Shown: one piece after another, positions 41,494 through 50,161 of the stretch
Layout: every line of letters begins with the position of its first letter
How positions within the stretch are numbered: position 1 is the stretch's first letter
From: Pigmentiphaga kullae
Lineage (GTDB): Bacteria > Pseudomonadota > Gammaproteobacteria > Burkholderiales > Burkholderiaceae_B
DNA length: 64,000 bases
NCBI RefSeq assembly: GCF_004216695.1
Contig: NZ_SGXC01000001.1
Coordinates: forward strand, 1,116,001 to 1,180,000
Reading direction: 5' to 3'
Made by a program: the position numbers and the translations under genes
Notes under the pieces: generated by a model
Told to the model about the DNA's origin: nothing
Databases searched by the model: none
Seen by the model: only the letters and a program-made list of their open reading frames with translations

Positions 41494-41588
41494 CGTCCGT
41501 AACCCGGATGTCATGTAGGTCTTTTAACCTCGCGCTCGGTCAAGCTGACTAGCAGCTTAATGCCGTCTTTCCACACCACGAGGTTTGA

Positions 41589-43445
41589 ATGTCCTACCTG
41601 ACAGATAAATTGCGCGCTCCGTCTCGCGAGGCGCAGGGAGAAGTCACCGTTCCCGGCCAGATGTTCGACGAGATCGTCGCCGCCAACCCCGCACGCCGCA
41701 CGCTGCTTCGGAACAGCTTCGGTCTGTCGATCCTGTCGGTCTTCGGCGCCACGACGCTTGCCGCCTGTGGCAGCGATGGCGATTCCGCGCCCGCGCCGGG
41801 CGGCGGCGGAGGCGGTGGCGGCGGTACCGATCCGGTCGGCCCCGACTACTCGGTCAAGTTCGAGCGGCTGGCGGACAAGATCACGGAGGACACCGTGACC
41901 GTGCCCAAGAACTATCAGGTGCAGGTCCTGTACTCGGCCGGCGACAAGTGCGAGGCGGGTTCCGCCGGATACGCCGGCACGCCCCAGTCGTGGCCGGACA
42001 CCGAGACGCAGGCCGGCGGCCAGCACGATGGCATGCATTACTACGCGCTGGACGGCGTCGACCCCAACAAGGGCGGCCTGCTGGTCCTGAACCACGAAAG
42101 CACCGATAACGCCACGCTGAACCTGACCGTGGAAGGCACCAAGACGCGGCTGTCGAACGTCGGCGTCTCGGTCGTCGAGATCGCGCGCGGCGAAGACGGC
42201 ACGTGGTCGGTCAAGGCCAACTCCCGCTACAACAAGCGCTATACCGGCAACACCGTCTACAACGTCGGCGGTCCGGCCGCCTCGGCGGTCAACGGCACCC
42301 GCAAGGTGGTGGGCACGCTGAACAACTGCGCCAGCGGCCCGACGCCTTGGGGCACGTACCTGACCTGCGAAGAGACGACCGACAACTACCTGGATCCCAC
42401 GCAGGACGAGAAGGGCTACGGCTGGGTGGTCGAGATCGACCCCTACACGCCGACCTCGACCGCGGTCAAGCGCACCGCCATGGGCCGCTTCGATCACGAG
42501 AACACCGCCTACATGACGGACGAGGCCAACCGCGTCGCGTTCTATATGGGCGACGACGGCACGCCGGGCTGCATCTACAAGTTCATCCCCAGCAAGGCCT
42601 ACGATCCCAAGAACCGCGCCGCCAACCTGAACCTGCTGGACGAAGGCACGCTGTACGCCGCCCGCTTCAACGACGACGGCACCGGCAACTGGGTCGAGCT
42701 GACGCACGGCAAGAACAACCTGACGCTGAACGCCATCGACCCGGGCAACTACACGCAGACCGCCCCGGACCAGCCGCCCCGGCCCACCATCGTCAATTTC
42801 GCCAGCCAGGCCGACGTGCTGATCGACACCAAGGTCGCCGCGCGCGTGGCCGGCGCCACGCTGATGGACCGTCCCGAGTGGATCACGGTGGGCGTGGACA
42901 AGACCGTCTATTGCACGCTGACCAACAACGGCAGTCGCAAGCGCACCAGCGCCGCCAACCCGCGCATCAGCAACTCGCACGGCCACATCGTGCGCTGGAA
43001 GGAGCGCGGCGATTCCCCGCTGGCCACGACCTTCGAATGGGAACTGCTGCTGCTGGCCGGCCAGGATCCGGCGGACGGCGCCGCGGCCAACGTGACCGGC
43101 AACATCAAGGGCGACGAGTTCTCCAGCCCCGACGGCATCCGCGTCGATCCCCAGGGCCGCCTGTGGGTGCAGACCGACTCGGGCACGGGCTCGAACATCA
43201 CCGACATCTTCGGCAACAACTCGATGTACTACGTCGACCAGGAAACGGGCGAATCCAAGCGCTTCCTGGTGGGCCCCAAGGGCTGCGAGATCACGGGCAT
43301 CGCCTACACGCCCGACCTGGCGACCTTCTTCATCAACATCCAGCACCCGAACGGCGTGTGGAACACCAAGCGCGCCGGCGGCGGCGACGCGCGGTCCGCC
43401 ACGATCGTGGTCAGCCGGAAGGACGGCAAGCCTGTGGGCGCCTGA
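41589..43445 (+). CDS. PhoX-family (DUF839) phosphatase-like exported protein
   Basis: A 618-residue protein of the PhoX/DUF839 family, which includes calcium- and iron-dependent alkaline phosphatases. The N-terminus has a long leader with RRTLLRNSFGLS before a hydrophobic segment (about residues 38-60), consistent with Tat-type export. It ends in LAACGSDGD, which also looks like a lipobox, so it may be lipid-anchored. A glycine-rich linker (about 72-80) precedes the propeller-like domain. That domain has NHESTDN, CEETTDNYLDP, MGRFDHENTAYM and SSPDGIRVDPQGRLWVQTD, all typical metal-site regions of PhoX proteins. The ATG at 41589 is used. A strong terminator follows. Confidence 0.87.
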   Translation: MSYLTDKLRAPSREAQGEVTVPGQMFDEIVAANPARRTLLRNSFGLSILSVFGATTLAACGSDGDSAPAPGGGGGGGGGTDPVGPDYSVKFERLADKITEDTVTVPKNYQVQVLYSAGDKCEAGSAGYAGTPQSWPDTETQAGGQHDGMHYYALDGVDPNKGGLLVLNHESTDNATLNLTVEGTKTRLSNVGVSVVEIARGEDGTWSVKANSRYNKRYTGNTVYNVGGPAASAVNGTRKVVGTLNNCASGPTPWGTYLTCEETTDNYLDPTQDEKGYGWVVEIDPYTPTSTAVKRTAMGRFDHENTAYMTDEANRVAFYMGDDGTPGCIYKFIPSKAYDPKNRAANLNLLDEGTLYAARFNDDGTGNWVELTHGKNNLTLNAIDPGNYTQTAPDQPPRPTIVNFASQADVLIDTKVAARVAGATLMDRPEWITVGVDKTVYCTLTNNGSRKRTSAANPRISNSHGHIVRWKERGDSPLATTFEWELLLLAGQDPADGAAANVTGNIKGDEFSSPDGIRVDPQGRLWVQTDSGTGSNITDIFGNNSMYYVDQETGESKRFLVGPKGCEITGIAYTPDLATFFINIQHPNGVWNTKRAGGGDARSATIVVSRKDGKPVGA

Positions 43446-43499
43446 ACAATCAAGGAGGGGGCGCGTTGCCCGCGGTTCGCGGCGCACCCCCATTTACAG

Positions 43500-43530
43500 C
43501 CCGGATGGCCTGGCCATCCGGGTTTTTTTT
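43500..43530 (+). terminator. strong rho-independent terminator after the PhoX-family gene
   Basis: CCCGGATGG (43500-43508) and CCATCCGGG (43514-43522) form a perfect 9-bp stem (two more pairs possible) with loop CCTGG, followed directly by eight T residues. Confidence 0.95.
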
Positions 43531-43542
43531 CTTGAACGGACC

Positions 43543-44709
43543 TCAGCCCTGCCTGTGCTTTTCGATGACCTTGCCGGCCAGGTGGAAGCCGGTATTGGCC
43601 GCGGGCACGCCGGCATAGATGGCGGCCTGCACCAGCGTTTCCTCGATGACGGCGGGCTCGATGCCGGCGCGCAGCGCGGCGGCCACGTGCATCTCGAACT
43701 CTTCCCAGCGGCCCAGCGCCAGCATCATCGACAGCACGGCGATGCGCCGGGTGGTGTCCTCGAAGCGGCTGGAAGTCCAGACCTCGCCCCAGGCATAGCG
43801 TGTGATGAAGGCCTGGAAGCGGCGGTTGAAAGGCGTGATCGCGGCGTTGCGGGCATCGACGTAGGCCGGGCTCAGCACCTGGCGGCGGCGCGCCATGCCG
43901 TAGTCGTAGCGGTCCTGCTCGGTTTCGACCGGCGGATCGGTCAGGAACTCGATCAGCGTGTCGCAGAACTGCAGCGGCACCTCGCTGGCCGCGATATGGG
44001 CGGCGGGCAGCATGCGGGTCGTGGCGCCCGGGATCCTGCCGGCAATGAATTCGCCCGCGGCCGGCGGCGTCGAGACGTCGCGCTCGCCGGTGACGACCAG
44101 CGTGGGGACGGAAATGCGATGCAGGTCGTCCGCGACCTGCATGTCGCGGATGGCCGCGCAGCAGCCGGTGTAGCCTGTCGCGGAAGTCTGCAGGAAGGTG
44201 TTGCGCACGCGCTGGAACGCGATGCTGTTGCGTTCTACATACTCTGGCGTGAAGAAGCGGCCCATGGCCATGTCGACGATGCTGGCCATGCCGTTGGCGC
44301 GCACGGTGTCGATGCGCGTGCGCCAGGCCTGCGGGTCCATCTGGCAAGAGGTGTTGCACAGCACGAGCCGGCGCAGTCGGCCCGGCTTGTTGATGCCGTA
44401 CCACATGCCGATCATGCCGCCCAGCGATACACCGGCATAGTCGAAGGTCTCGGCGCCGGCGGCGGTGGCGACCGCATCCAGGTCGTTGCCCAGCTGCTCC
44501 AGCGTGTAATCGCCGGCCGGCGCGTCCGAGGCGCCATGGCCGCGCGTATCGAAGCGGATCACGCGGAAGTGGCGCATCAGGCGCGGCAGCACGTCGTCCC
44601 AGACCGCGAAATCGGTGCCGATGGAATTGGCCAGCACCAGCGGCGGCAGGTTCTCGTCGCCGTCGCTGCGCCAGTAGATGCGGGCGTCGCCGCTGACAAC
44701 GTGGGGCAT
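43543..44709 (-). CDS. pcaL: bifunctional 3-oxoadipate enol-lactonase/4-carboxymuconolactone decarboxylase (PcaD-PcaC fusion)
   Basis: A 388-residue fusion acting in the protocatechuate branch of the beta-ketoadipate pathway. Residues 1-260 are an alpha/beta hydrolase (PcaD) with nucleophile Ser95 (GVSLGGMIG), the acid in VVTGERDVSTP and a catalytic histidine in LPAAHIAAS. Residues about 265-388 are the carboxymuconolactone decarboxylase domain (RRRQVLSPAYVDARN, FQAFITRYAWGEVW, ETLVQAAIYAGVPAA). It therefore carries out two consecutive steps leading to 3-oxoadipate. It lies three bases downstream of pcaB on the minus strand, so they are co-transcribed. Confidence 0.94.
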   Translation of the reverse strand: MPHVVSGDARIYWRSDGDENLPPLVLANSIGTDFAVWDDVLPRLMRHFRVIRFDTRGHGASDAPAGDYTLEQLGNDLDAVATAAGAETFDYAGVSLGGMIGMWYGINKPGRLRRLVLCNTSCQMDPQAWRTRIDTVRANGMASIVDMAMGRFFTPEYVERNSIAFQRVRNTFLQTSATGYTGCCAAIRDMQVADDLHRISVPTLVVTGERDVSTPPAAGEFIAGRIPGATTRMLPAAHIAASEVPLQFCDTLIEFLTDPPVETEQDRYDYGMARRRQVLSPAYVDARNAAITPFNRRFQAFITRYAWGEVWTSSRFEDTTRRIAVLSMMLALGRWEEFEMHVAAALRAGIEPAVIEETLVQAAIYAGVPAANTGFHLAGKVIEKHRQG

Positions 44710-44712
44710 GTT

Positions 44713-46074
44713 CTAGTCCTCCTGGATAAGGGTCTTCTGTTCCTGCCATTGGTACAGCACGGCGCTGCACATGGGCTGGCACGCGGCGATCTGCGGCTGC
44801 GGGCCGGCCAGGATATCGATGTCCTCCGTGCCCAGAACGGCGGTGACTTCGGGAATCTGCTTGAGCAGTTCGGCCACCGGCGTGCGCTGCGAAATGGCCT
44901 GTTCGCACACCTGGCCGACGATGCGCTGCGCCTGGGCCGGTCCCAGCAGGGCCGACAGCCTCAGCGAAATGCCTTCCGAATAGACGACGCCGTACAGGCG
45001 GTCGATGTTGGCCTGCATGGCCTGCGCATCGACGCGCACGCCCTCGGCGATGTCGACCGCGGCGGCGATGCTGCTGGCGGCAAGGCTGAACAGGTCGGCC
45101 AGCACCGGCAGCGAATTGGGCCAGGTGCCCAGGCCGCGCTCGTGTTCGGAGGCGAGCTCGCCGGCCAGGATGGACGCGAGCGCCGGGGCGCGGTACGCGG
45201 CGTCCATCAGGTACATGCTGGAGACGGGATTGCGCTTGTGCGGCATGGCCGACGATCCGCCGCGGCCTTCGCCGGTGGGCTCGAAGGCCTCGGCCACCTC
45301 GGCCTGCATGAGCAGGGAGATGTCGCGACCGATCTTGCCCAGCGCGCCGCACAGGATGGCCAGTTCGCTGCCCAGGCGCGCCAGCCGGTCGCGTCCGCCC
45401 TGCCACGAGATGGCGGGCACGCGCAGGCCCAGCCGGTCGGCCAGTGCGCGCGCGACGCGCTGGCCTTCGCCGTAGTGGGTCGCCAGCGTGCCGTTGGCGC
45501 CGCCGAACTGCAGCGTGCAGGCCTCGTCGCCCGCGCGCTTGAGCGCCGCGCTGCTGCGGCCCGCGGCGTCCAGCCAGCCGGCGACCTTCCAGCCGAAGGT
45601 GACCGGCGCGGCGGGCTGGATCAGGGTGCGGCCCAGCAGCGGCGTGCGCCGATGGGCCTCGACCTGCGCGGCCAGCGCGTCGCCCAGCCGGACCAGGTCG
45701 GTCCGCAGCAGGTCCAGCGACTGCCGGGCCAGCGTGACCATCGCGGTGTCGGCCAGGTCCTGGCTGGTCGAGCCGTAGTGCACGTAGGCGGCGGCGCCTT
45801 CGCTGCGCTTGCCCACCGCGGCCTTGAGCATCTTGACCAGCGGAATGGCCAGGGTGCCGGCCACGCGGGCATCGGCCGCCAGCTTGCCGGCGTCCACCGC
45901 GAAGGACGAGCAGGTATCGATGATGGCATCGGCCGCGTCGGCCGGGATGACGCCGCAGTCGCGTTGCGCGGCGGCCAGTTCGGCCTCGAAGCGGATCATG
46001 GCGGCGATCACCGCCTGGTCGGTCCAGATGGCCCGGATGGCCGGGGTCGAGAAGAAGGCGTTGAGAGCGTCCAT
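44713..46074 (-). CDS. pcaB: 3-carboxy-cis,cis-muconate cycloisomerase
   Basis: A 453-residue enzyme of the fumarase/aspartase superfamily that lactonises 3-carboxy-cis,cis-muconate in protocatechuate degradation. The superfamily signature GSSAMPHKRNP is present (about residues 270-280), as are YVHYGSTSQDLADT and TLIQPAAPVTFGWKVAGW, which point to the PcaB branch. The ATG at 46074 gives the expected N-terminus MDALNAFFSTP. It leads the minus-strand pcaB-pcaDC pair. The 3,4-dioxygenase (pcaGH) and CoA transferase (pcaIJ) genes needed for the full pathway are not in the window. Confidence 0.95.
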   Translation of the reverse strand: MDALNAFFSTPAIRAIWTDQAVIAAMIRFEAELAAAQRDCGVIPADAADAIIDTCSSFAVDAGKLAADARVAGTLAIPLVKMLKAAVGKRSEGAAAYVHYGSTSQDLADTAMVTLARQSLDLLRTDLVRLGDALAAQVEAHRRTPLLGRTLIQPAAPVTFGWKVAGWLDAAGRSSAALKRAGDEACTLQFGGANGTLATHYGEGQRVARALADRLGLRVPAISWQGGRDRLARLGSELAILCGALGKIGRDISLLMQAEVAEAFEPTGEGRGGSSAMPHKRNPVSSMYLMDAAYRAPALASILAGELASEHERGLGTWPNSLPVLADLFSLAASSIAAAVDIAEGVRVDAQAMQANIDRLYGVVYSEGISLRLSALLGPAQAQRIVGQVCEQAISQRTPVAELLKQIPEVTAVLGTEDIDILAGPQPQIAACQPMCSAVLYQWQEQKTLIQED

Positions 46075-46168
46075 GGGGAAGGCCGTATCGGAAGGGCCGC
46101 GGCGGCGGCCGGACTGGGCATGACGATAGCATGGCAGGTCCCGGGTTTTCCCCTGGCTACCCGCACCC

Positions 46169-46198
46169 TTGACTAATGCACACGTGTGCATTTATGCT
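46169..46198 (+). promoter_or_regulatory. sigma-70 promoter with an 18-bp palindromic operator filling its spacer
   Basis: TTGACT (-35, 46169-46174) and TATGCT (-10, 46193-46198) flank exactly 18 bases, AATGCACACGTGTGCATT (46175-46192), which form a perfect palindrome with central CG. Operators with a central CpG are typical of LacI/PurR-type repressors. A LacI-family gene stands at the end of the cluster this promoter serves. Binding here would block RNA polymerase directly. The start codon of the first gene is 48 bases downstream. Confidence 0.75.
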
Positions 46199-46245
46199 GA
46201 AGGCCAGGATGAAAAAGAAGCGTCCCCCAAGAGGAAAAAGGCACC

Positions 46246-47412
46246 ATGATCATCAAGGAGCTGCGGGAACTCACGGTCCCGCTGCGCGGCAACATCTCCA
46301 ACGCCCTGGTCAATTTCTCCGAGCACACCGTCTCGCTGGTGGCGGTCGTCACCGACGTGGTGCGCAACGGCAAGCCGGTCACCGGCATCGCCTTCGATTC
46401 CATCGGCCGCTATGCCCAGGGAGGCCTGCTGCGCGAGCGCTTCTTTCCGCGCCTGCTGGCGGCCCGCCCGGAATCCCTGCTGGATGAATCGGGCCGCCGC
46501 TTCGATCCCGCCAAGGTGCACGCCTGCGCGATGCGCAACGAAAAGCCCGGCGGCCATGGCGACCGGGCGGCGGCGGTGGCGGCGCTGGAACTGGCGTTCT
46601 GGGACCTGAACGCCAAGCTGAATGACGAACCGGCATTCCAGACCATCAGCCGCGCGCACGGGGTCTCGCGCGTGCGCGACGACGTGGACGTCTATGCCGC
46701 GGGCGGCTACTACTATCCCGGCGATCCGTGTGCCATCCTGCGCGACGAACTGCTGCGCTACCGCGACATGGGCTTCTCGGCTTTCAAGATGAAGATAGGC
46801 GGCGCCGACCTGGCTACCGACGTGGAGCGGGTCGAGGCGGCGCTGGAGGTCGCGGGCGACGGGTCCAGGCTGGCGGTCGATGCCAATGGCCGCTTCTCGG
46901 TCGACGAGGCGGCGGCCTATGCGAAGGCCATGGCACCTTTCGGGCTGCGCTGGTTCGAGGAAGCCTGCGACCCGCTGGACTTCGATGCCAATCGCCGCTT
47001 CATCGAGGGCTATCCGGGCGCGGTGGCCACGGGCGAGAACCTGTTCTCGGCCGCCGACGTGCGCAACCTGCTGCGCTTCGGCGGCATGCGGGCGGACCGG
47101 GACATCTTCCAGATGGACGCGGGGTTGAGCTACGGACTGACCGAGTATGGCCGCATCCTGGCCGAGATGGATGCGCACGGCTATCGGCGGGCGCAGCTCT
47201 ATCCCCATGGCGGCCACCTGATCAATCTGCACATCGCCGTGGGGCTGCAACTGGGTGGCTGCGAGGCCTATCCCGGCGTGTTCCAGCCCTTCGGCGGCTA
47301 TTGCGACGAATGCGTGGCGGGCGAAGGCCGCATCGCGCCGTCGGGCGCCCCGGGTTTCGGGCTGGAACGCAAGCCCGAGCTGCGCGAGGCGATCGGACAA
47401 CTGCTGGCGTGA
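46246..47412 (+). CDS. enolase-superfamily dehydratase, D-tartrate dehydratase-like
   Basis: A 388-residue member of the mandelate racemase/muconate lactonising subgroup. The sequence follows the Bradyrhizobium D-tartrate dehydratase (TarD) pattern, as I know it, almost one residue out of step. Lys181-Met-Lys183 (AFKMKIGG), metal ligand Asp212 (AVDANGRFS), glutamates in FEEACDPLD and in ATGENLF, and His321 (YPHGGH) match its catalytic Lys184, ligand Asp213 and catalytic His322. The segments NEKPGGHG and VYAAGGYYYPG also agree. It would dehydrate tartrate or a closely related hydroxy-diacid to an oxo acid such as oxaloacetate. The exact stereochemistry of its substrate is uncertain. Confidence 0.85.
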   Translation: MIIKELRELTVPLRGNISNALVNFSEHTVSLVAVVTDVVRNGKPVTGIAFDSIGRYAQGGLLRERFFPRLLAARPESLLDESGRRFDPAKVHACAMRNEKPGGHGDRAAAVAALELAFWDLNAKLNDEPAFQTISRAHGVSRVRDDVDVYAAGGYYYPGDPCAILRDELLRYRDMGFSAFKMKIGGADLATDVERVEAALEVAGDGSRLAVDANGRFSVDEAAAYAKAMAPFGLRWFEEACDPLDFDANRRFIEGYPGAVATGENLFSAADVRNLLRFGGMRADRDIFQMDAGLSYGLTEYGRILAEMDAHGYRRAQLYPHGGHLINLHIAVGLQLGGCEAYPGVFQPFGGYCDECVAGEGRIAPSGAPGFGLERKPELREAIGQLLA

Positions 47413-47423
47413 AGGAGACGCGC

Positions 47424-48344
47424 ATGAAGATCCTGGTGATGGGTTGCGGGGCCATGGGCTCGATCTATGCCGGCCTCCTGGCGGGCGGCGGCAACGAGGT
47501 GGTGGCGGTGGACACCTGGCACGAGCACGTCGCCGCCATGCGGGACCATGGCCTGCGGGTGGAAGGGGCGAGCGGTGACCGTGTGGTGAAGGTGCGCGCG
47601 CTGGAGCAGGTGCCGAACGAAGCCATGGACCTGATCGTGGTCGCGGTCAAGGCCGCGCACGTGGCCGAGGCGGCGGGCCGGCTGGTCCCGGCGGTGGGGC
47701 CGGACACCCGCATACTGACCATCCAGAACGGCATGGGCAGCGCGGACCTGGTGGCGCGGGCCGTGGGCGCGGAGCGGGTGGCGGTGGGTATCGCCGGCGG
47801 TTTCGGCGCGCAGATGCGCGGCCCCGGCCACACCTTCCACAACGGGATGGAGATCATCCGCATGGGCGCCTATTCGACGCTGGCGCGCGATCGGGTGGAT
47901 GCCATCGCCGCCCTGTGGCGCGCCGCAGGTTTCAAGGCCGAGGCCGTGGACAACATCGCCGCCATGCAGTGGGAGAAGCTGATCTGCAACGTCGCCTACA
48001 GCGCGCCCTGCGCGCTGACCGGCATGACGGTGGGCGAGGTCATGGACGACGCCGACATGGGGCCGGTCAGTCGGGCTGCGGCGGTCGAGGCCTGGGAAGT
48101 CGCGCGGGCGCGCGGCGTCGCCCTGGCGGTGCAGGATCCGGTGGCCCACGTGCGGGCCTTCGGCGCGAAGATTCCCAACGCCAGGCCATCCCTGCTGCAG
48201 GACCTGGAGAACGGACGGCCCAGCGAGATCGACGTCATCAACGGCGCCGTGCCCCGGGAGGCGGCGCTGGCTGGCGTGCAGGCTCCGGTCAACGCGACGC
48301 TGACGGCGCTGGTCCGCCAGCGCGAGCGCCGCGCGGCGCGCTGA
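47424..48344 (+). CDS. 2-dehydropantoate 2-reductase (PanE)-like dehydrogenase
   Basis: A 306-residue ketopantoate-reductase-family protein. The N-terminal NADP-binding motif is GCGAMGSIYAGLL (residues 7-19). The catalytic lysine lies in MQWEKLICNVAYSAPCALTG (about 183-202), and the glutamate in NGRPSEIDVINGAV, with the usual C-terminal pattern. The AGGFGAQM region and context (between a tartrate-dehydratase-like and an aconitase-like gene) suggest a 2-oxo acid other than ketopantoate is reduced, as in many catabolic KPR paralogues. The ATG at 47424 follows AAGGAGA 11 bases after the upstream stop. Confidence 0.9.
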   Translation: MKILVMGCGAMGSIYAGLLAGGGNEVVAVDTWHEHVAAMRDHGLRVEGASGDRVVKVRALEQVPNEAMDLIVVAVKAAHVAEAAGRLVPAVGPDTRILTIQNGMGSADLVARAVGAERVAVGIAGGFGAQMRGPGHTFHNGMEIIRMGAYSTLARDRVDAIAALWRAAGFKAEAVDNIAAMQWEKLICNVAYSAPCALTGMTVGEVMDDADMGPVSRAAAVEAWEVARARGVALAVQDPVAHVRAFGAKIPNARPSLLQDLENGRPSEIDVINGAVPREAALAGVQAPVNATLTALVRQRERRAAR

Positions 48345-48363
48345 TGGCATCCGGGAGCCGGCC

Positions 48364-49623
48364 ATGGGCATGACCGCCACCGAGAAAATCTTCGCCCGCC
48401 ACGCCGGGCGCGACCGGGTGCGCCCGGGCGAGATCGTGACGGCGCGGATCGACCGTGCGCTGCTGAACGACGTCAGCGGACCGATCGCCTTCGAGCGGCT
48501 GGCGCAGATGGGTGTGAAGCGGTTGCGCCAACCCGATCTGGCGGTGCTGGTGGGCGATCATTTCGCGCCGCCCAAGGACGTGGCTTCGGCCCGGGCGCTG
48601 CGTTCGCTCCAGCGCTTCGCCGACGAGCACGGCGTGCGGCACCACTACGACATAGGCACGGGCGGGATCGAGCACACCCTGTTGCCGGAGCTGGGCCTGG
48701 TGCGTCCGGGGGACCTGATCGTCGGCGGCGATTCCCATACCTGCACTTATGGCGCGTTCGGCGCGATCGGCATAGGCATGGGGTCCACCGACATCGCTGC
48801 GGCGCTGGCGATGGGCGAATTGTGGTTCACCGTTCCAGCCACGCTGCGCATCGAATTCCACGGCGAGCGGCAGCCCTATGTGACCGGCAAGGACCTGATC
48901 CTGCACCTGATCCAGCGCCTGGGCGTGGACGGGGCGGCCTACCGGAGCATGGAGTTCGGCGGCCCGGGCATGGCCAGCCTGGGCATGGACGAGCGCATGG
49001 CCCTGTGCAACATGGCGGTGGAGGCCGGCGCCAAGACCTGCATCGTGCCGCCCGACGAGAAGACCCGGGAATGGGCACGGCGCGCCACGGGCGGCGAAGG
49101 CGTCGTCGAGCACGGGGATGCGGACGCCGACCATGCCGACCGCCTGGAGGTGGCGCTGGCGTCGTTGCCTGTCCTGTGCGCCAGGCCCTACTCGCCCGGC
49201 AACGTGGCGCCGGTGGCCGAGGTGCGCGGCGTGCGCGTGGACCAGGCCTACATCGGCAACTGCGCCAACGGCACGCTGACCGACCTGCGCCAGGCCGCGG
49301 CCATCCTGCGCGGACGCAAGGTGGCGCGCGGTGTGCGCTGCGTGGTCGTACCGGCCACGCGGGACATCTACCGGCAGGCGTTGGCCGAAGGGCTGGTCGA
49401 CGTATTCACCGAGGCCGGCGCGCTGGTGTCGCCCCCGACCTGCGGTGCCTGCGCCGGGCTGAGCACGGGCGTGCTGGCCGAAGGGCAGGTCTGCGTGGCG
49501 ACCACCAATCGCAACTACCGGGGCCGCATGGGGGACCCGGAATCCCAGGTCTACCTGGCCAATGCCCACGTCGCGGCGGCCAGCGCCGTGGCGGGCGAAC
49601 TCATCCACCCGGAGGCGCTGTGA
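48364..49623 (+). CDS. aconitase-family (isopropylmalate/dimethylmalate-type) dehydratase large subunit
   Basis: A 419-residue large subunit of the short LeuC/homoaconitase/dimethylmalate dehydratase group. The three cluster cysteines can be placed at GDSHTCTYGAFG, YIGNCANGTLTD and TCGACAGLSTGVL. The N-terminus MTATEKIFARHAG and the HYDIGTGGIEHTLLPE substrate loop resemble DmdA/archaeal-type LeuC. It dehydrates or isomerises a 2-hydroxy diacid using a [4Fe-4S] cluster. Its stop overlaps the GTG start of the small-subunit gene. The organism's leucine pathway enzyme is probably elsewhere; a catabolic role here is inferred from the neighbours. Confidence 0.9.
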   Translation: MGMTATEKIFARHAGRDRVRPGEIVTARIDRALLNDVSGPIAFERLAQMGVKRLRQPDLAVLVGDHFAPPKDVASARALRSLQRFADEHGVRHHYDIGTGGIEHTLLPELGLVRPGDLIVGGDSHTCTYGAFGAIGIGMGSTDIAAALAMGELWFTVPATLRIEFHGERQPYVTGKDLILHLIQRLGVDGAAYRSMEFGGPGMASLGMDERMALCNMAVEAGAKTCIVPPDEKTREWARRATGGEGVVEHGDADADHADRLEVALASLPVLCARPYSPGNVAPVAEVRGVRVDQAYIGNCANGTLTDLRQAAAILRGRKVARGVRCVVVPATRDIYRQALAEGLVDVFTEAGALVSPPTCGACAGLSTGVLAEGQVCVATTNRNYRGRMGDPESQVYLANAHVAAASAVAGELIHPEAL

Positions 49624-50123
49624 CGCAGGCCAGCGCAACGGTGCGCCGGTTCGGCGACGACATCGATACCGACGTCATCATTCCCGCCATCTACCTGACC
49701 TCGCATCGCCCCGAGGTGCTGGCGCGGCATTGCATGGAGCCGCTGGATCCCGGCTTCGCCGGGCGGGTCCGGCCGGGCGACGTGCTGGTCGCGGGCCGCA
49801 ACTTCGGCTGCGGATCCTCGCGCGAGCATGCGGTGCTGGCGCTCCAGGCGGCGGGTATTTCGTGCATCGTGGCCGAGAGCTTTGCCCGCATCTTCTTTCG
49901 CAACGCGCTCAACAACGGGCTGCCGCTGGTGGCCTGTCCGGACGCGGTCCGCGACGCCCGCGAAGGCGATGCGATCCGGGTGGACCTGGATGGCGGACAG
50001 GTCTGGCTGGGCGCGCGCGCCTATCCGTTTCCCGTCCATCCGCCCTTCCTGGCCGGCATGATCCGGCAGGGCGGGCTGGTGGAATACGTCAGGCGTCGAC
50101 TGGCCGCGACCGGTACGGACTGA
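49620..50123 (+). CDS. aconitase-family dehydratase small subunit (LeuD/DmdB type)
   Basis: A 167-residue small (swivel) subunit pairing with the large subunit encoded immediately upstream. The signatures FGDDIDTDVIIPAIYLT (about residues 11-27) and GRNFGCGSSREHAVLALQAAG (about 59-79), with the substrate-binding Ser-Ser-Arg, are complete, as is SFARIFFRNALNNGLPLV. The length fits the short archaeal-like LeuD group. The GTG start at 49620 overlaps the previous stop (GTGA) and is preceded by GGAGG. Confidence 0.93.
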   Translation: MTQASATVRRFGDDIDTDVIIPAIYLTSHRPEVLARHCMEPLDPGFAGRVRPGDVLVAGRNFGCGSSREHAVLALQAAGISCIVAESFARIFFRNALNNGLPLVACPDAVRDAREGDAIRVDLDGGQVWLGARAYPFPVHPPFLAGMIRQGGLVEYVRRRLAATGTD

Positions 50124-50161
50124 CTCACCATCGAGGCGCACAGACGCCAGAGGAGACATGC

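Noticed and set aside
41500-41588. A Pho box upstream of the PhoX-family gene
   Set aside because: One TGTCAT is visible near 41508, but no second repeat at the required 11-base spacing was found, so phosphate control is not supported from sequence.
48364-50123. Naming the aconitase-type pair leuC-leuD
   Set aside because: The subunits are of the short archaeal/dimethylmalate-like type and sit in a catabolic cluster without leuB or leuA, so a leucine biosynthesis role is not supported.
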